From Micromonospora saelicesensis (GTDB taxonomy: Bacteria; Actinomycetota; Actinomycetes; Mycobacteriales; Micromonosporaceae), in contig NZ_FMCR01000005.1 in assembly GCF_900091575.1 (NCBI RefSeq), positions 372,001 through 436,000 on the forward strand: DNA of 64,000 nt. The letters are read 5' to 3'. The position numbers and the translations under genes are program-made. The notes under the pieces are model-generated. The model did no database searches, had not been told where the DNA came from, and was given only the letters and a program-made list of their open reading frames with translations. Shown here piece after piece: positions 61,774 through 64,000 of this stretch. Every line of letters starts with the position of its first letter. The first letter of the stretch is position 1.

Positions 61774-62271
61774 ATGTTTGTCATCAAGGAGCGGTTCTTC
61801 TCGATCGGCGACGACTTCGACGTGCTCGACGAGCACGGCACCAAGGTCTTCCATGTCGACGGCAAGGTGCTCAGCGTCCGCAACAAGGTCGTCATCGAGG
61901 ACGCGTCCGGCAATGAGGTCGCCACGCTGCACCGGCACCTGGTGGCGTTGCGTCCCACGTACGAGATCCGGATTGGTGGCGAGAAGGCCGCAGAGGTCCG
62001 CAAGAAGCTGCTCACGCCGTTCCGCGACAAGTTCACCATCGACGTGCCGGGGCCCGACGACCTGGAGATGAAGGGTGACCTGCTCGACCACGAGTACGTG
62101 ATCGAGCGCGGCGGCACCGAGGTGGCCTCGGTCTCCAAGCGGTGGCTGACGATCCGGGACACCTACGCCGTGCAGGTCACCGCCGGCGTCGACCCGCTGC
62201 TCATCATCGGCAGCGTCCTCGCCCTCGACCTGGCCATGAACCGCGACAAGAAGAAGGGCGACGACGACTGA
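61774..62271 (+). CDS. LURP-one-related (DUF567) protein
   Basis: A 165-aa tubby-like beta-barrel protein of the LURP-one-related family: MFVIKERFFSIGDDFDV start, strands alternating with VLSVRNKVVIED and FTIDVPGPDD, and the central hydrophobic helix at the C-terminus (PLLIIGSVLALDLAMN) threading the barrel, then a basic/acidic tail. GGGGGAG precedes ATG 61774 by about 10 nt. Family members may act as membrane-tethered scaffolds; function unknown. Divergent from the kinase. Confidence 0.88.
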   Translation: MFVIKERFFSIGDDFDVLDEHGTKVFHVDGKVLSVRNKVVIEDASGNEVATLHRHLVALRPTYEIRIGGEKAAEVRKKLLTPFRDKFTIDVPGPDDLEMKGDLLDHEYVIERGGTEVASVSKRWLTIRDTYAVQVTAGVDPLLIIGSVLALDLAMNRDKKKGDDD

Positions 62272-62375
62272 CCCCTGCGGCAGCCGCATTGCCAGGGCTC
62301 GTAGCCGGGCCGGTCTGACGCGTTCCTACGCCGCGAACAGCCCGTAACCAGGCTGGGCAGGAGCAGCCGGCTGCG

Positions 62376-63725
62376 TTACTGGCTGTGGGGCCGGATGTTG
62401 TGGTTGAGGTGGAACACATTGTGCGGGTCCCAGGTCGTCTTGAGTGCGGTGAGCCTGGCGAGCTTGGCGGCCGGGTAGGCGCGGCGTACCCCGCGTTGCC
62501 CCTCGTCGGCGGCGAGCGAGTTGACGTAGACGCCGTCGGCGTACGGGTCGAGCGTGGCTGCGGCACTGCGAGCCGCCGCCATCCGGATGTCGTCTTCGGA
62601 TGGCTCGGTCCAGCGGGAGCCGGCGCCGAACTCGAACATGGTGCCGCGGTGGCTGAACGAGGCGTCGGCATCCGCGACGTCGGCGATGGCGCCGCCGTGC
62701 GCCTGTAGGCCGACGTTGGCCAGGTGGGCGCCGGTGTGCAGGTCCGACGCGCCGCGCAGCAGGAACGCCTCGATCGCGGCGGTGGGGAACTGCCGGAGGT
62801 AGTGCGCACTGGAGTACCGGCGGTAGGCGTGGCCGCCGACGGTGTCGTCGCGTTGCTGCAGTTCCAGGTACGACGGCGTGCTGACCCGTTCGGCGACCGG
62901 GCGGCCGAGCGCGCGCAGTGCCGGCAGCAACCGGTGACCCTGTGCCGGGTCGCCGACCCATACGAAGCCGACGGTGGCGAGAGGCCCCCTGGCCGTGCTG
63001 TGGACGTCGGCGGTGAACGTCGCCTGCCGCGGTGCGACGGCATTGAGGTCCCGCCAGCCTTCGAGCACCGGTACGGCGTCCTCGGCGCGGAAGTCGAACT
63101 CGGCGACGAGGGTCCGCGTTCCGGTGTGGTGCAGTCGGAAGTCGAAGTCGGTGACGATGCCGAAGTTGCCGCCCCCACCGCGCACGCCCCAGTAGAGGTC
63201 GGGGTTCTCGGTTCGGCTCGCGGTCACCACCTCCCCGTCCGCGGTGACCATCGTGTAGCAGACGACGTTGTCGCAGGCCAACCCGTGTTGCCGGGCGAGC
63301 CAGCCCATACCGCCGCCGAGGGTCAGGCCGCCGACCCCGGTGTGCGAGACGTTGCCGGCGGTCGTGGCGAGGCCGTATGGCTGCGACGCCCGGTCGAGTG
63401 CGCCGAGCAGCGCGCCGCCCTGGACCCGGGCGCGTCGCCGGATCGGGTCGACCCGAACGCCGTTCAACGGGGTCAGGTCGATCATCAGGCCGTTCGCGGG
63501 GACGGCGAGGCCGGCCACGTTGTGCCCGCCGCAGCGCACCCCGATCTCCAGGTCGAGTTCGCGGGCCAGGCGTACCGCGGCCACCACGTCGGCGACGCTC
63601 GCGACCTGCACGATCATCCGTGGGCGCCGGTCAACCATGGCGTTCCAGACGGTGCGGGCCGCGTCGTAACCCGGATCACCCGGGGTGAGGAGGCGGCCGT
63701 CGAAGCGGGGACTTGTCGTCGTCAT
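62376..63725 (-). CDS. BBE-type FAD-linked oxidase
   Basis: A 449-aa flavoprotein of the PCMH/berberine-bridge group. The flavin-binding part has RCGGHNVAG, whose His is the usual covalent attachment site, and VSHTGVGGLTLGGGMGW; the C-terminal BBE element is FHLNHNIRP. Such enzymes oxidise alcohols, sugars or alkaloid-like substrates using O2. No signal peptide. The start is ATG 63725; the frame continues upstream to 63959 as a shadow of the divergent regulator. 47 bp separate it from the MocR gene, which may control it. Confidence 0.92.
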   Translation of the reverse strand: MTTTSPRFDGRLLTPGDPGYDAARTVWNAMVDRRPRMIVQVASVADVVAAVRLARELDLEIGVRCGGHNVAGLAVPANGLMIDLTPLNGVRVDPIRRRARVQGGALLGALDRASQPYGLATTAGNVSHTGVGGLTLGGGMGWLARQHGLACDNVVCYTMVTADGEVVTASRTENPDLYWGVRGGGGNFGIVTDFDFRLHHTGTRTLVAEFDFRAEDAVPVLEGWRDLNAVAPRQATFTADVHSTARGPLATVGFVWVGDPAQGHRLLPALRALGRPVAERVSTPSYLELQQRDDTVGGHAYRRYSSAHYLRQFPTAAIEAFLLRGASDLHTGAHLANVGLQAHGGAIADVADADASFSHRGTMFEFGAGSRWTEPSEDDIRMAAARSAAATLDPYADGVYVNSLAADEGQRGVRRAYPAAKLARLTALKTTWDPHNVFHLNHNIRPHSQ

Positions 63726-63772
63726 ACGTCTGAGCCTGACGGAAATCGGTACACCCGGTAAGGTCCGATTCC

Positions 63773-64000
63773 ATGGGTCGTACCAGGACCAATTCGAGCA
63801 CGGCGGAGGACCTGCTCGTCCATGTCGACCGGTCGGCGGCCGAACCGCTGCACCGGCAGATTGCCGCCTCGATCCGGGGCAGCATCCGGGCCGGCCGGTT
63901 GCGTCTCGGAACGTCTCTGCCGCCCACCCGCACCATCGCAGCCGATCTGGGAGTCTCACGCGGCGTCGTGGTCGAGGCCTACCAGCAACTCGTCGCCGAG
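63773..64000 (+). CDS. MocR/GntR-family regulator, N-terminal part
   Basis: A partial gene running off the window: 76 codons encode a GntR winged helix (LHRQIAASIRGSIRAGRL, LPPTRTIAADLGVSRGVVVEAYQQL). The LVHVDRSAAEPLHRQI opening is typical of MocR/PdxR proteins, which fuse this to an aminotransferase-like PLP domain; that part is outside the window. Divergent from the FAD oxidase with a 47-bp shared promoter region. Confidence 0.85.
   Translation, partial: MGRTRTNSSTAEDLLVHVDRSAAEPLHRQIAASIRGSIRAGRLRLGTSLPPTRTIAADLGVSRGVVVEAYQQLVAE

Noticed and set aside
1..64000. tRNA genes, CRISPR arrays, prophage and intact insertion sequences
   Set aside because: No T-loop-like GTTCGAATC patterns in cloverleaf context, no spaced repeats, and no transposase or phage structural motifs were found by eye; a covariance-model scan would settle the RNA question.

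Overview
The window is GC-rich (around 70%) actinobacterial chromosome. Codon third positions are strongly G/C, GTG starts occur, Shine-Dalgarno sites are GGAGG-like, and some starts look leaderless. The set of SCO2521-SCO2525-like genes, SARP/NB-ARC regulators, a CmtR-type repressor and many STAND NTPases suggests a filamentous actinomycete, most likely Micromonosporaceae (Micromonospora or a close relative). That taxonomic call is inference. No rRNA, tRNA, CRISPR array or intact insertion sequence was seen.

Layout. 0-3 kb: response regulator, histidine kinase and GerMN lipoprotein (MtrAB-LpqB-like logic), then a small membrane protein. 3-5 kb: an SDR oxidoreductase flanked by decayed coding remnants. 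4.8-8 kb: a 993-aa STAND protein (alpha/beta hydrolase + NB-ARC + TPR) and a small partner ORF. 8.3-10.5 kb: 2OG-Fe(II) oxygenase, PhzF-like isomerase and, convergently, RidA. 10.7-17.7 kb: membrane proteins, a glycosidase remnant, glucose-6-phosphate dehydrogenase, a dehalogenase-like hydrolase and a VOC protein. 18-23.6 kb: FtsX-type ABC exporter with its NarL-type two-component system and a divergent small membrane protein. 23.7-25.9 kb: CopB-type P1B-ATPase behind a CsoR-like operator. 26-27.3 kb: a scar region with a truncated ATPase, a lipoprotein and a possible recombinase remnant.

27.5-33.2 kb carries the five-gene SCO2525/2524/2523/2522/2521 set (methyltransferase, two conserved proteins, a variant ParA-like P-loop protein, and a convergent fifth member). 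Beside it, 33.5-40.1 kb holds a three-gene predicted sensor/effector operon: DUF4062-NACHT-HEAT STAND protein, a membrane TrkA-N protein ending in a RyR domain, and a SLOG-fold protein. It is the best candidate here for an uncharacterised nucleotide-sensing conflict system. 40.2-44.1 kb: a VOC protein and a 1032-aa membrane-bound GH67-like protein.

44.4-51.2 kb is a second striking locus. A SARP-BTAD-NB-ARC-TPR regulator converges on a minus-strand operon. The operon encodes a 65-aa precursor with eight cysteines, a MauE-like membrane protein, a TlpA/MauD-like thioredoxin, an ABC half-transporter and an S26 signal peptidase. Upstream of the precursor lies a direct repeat with 11-bp period, 8 bp from a -10-like hexamer, the geometry expected of a SARP promoter. 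The simplest model is a secreted disulfide-rich peptide: leader removed after an Ala-Ser-Ala site, cysteines oxidised by the MauE/thioredoxin pair, export by the ABC protein.

51.4-64 kb: a secreted trypsin-like protease, zinc alcohol dehydrogenase (N-terminus conserved upstream of any canonical start), DinB and alpha/beta-hydrolase remnants, a membrane protein with a GH15 glucoamylase-like enzyme, a frameshifted gene pair, a CmtR-like repressor with a CDF metal exporter, a Ser/Thr kinase, a LURP-one protein, a BBE-type FAD oxidase and the start of a divergent MocR/GntR regulator cut by the window end.
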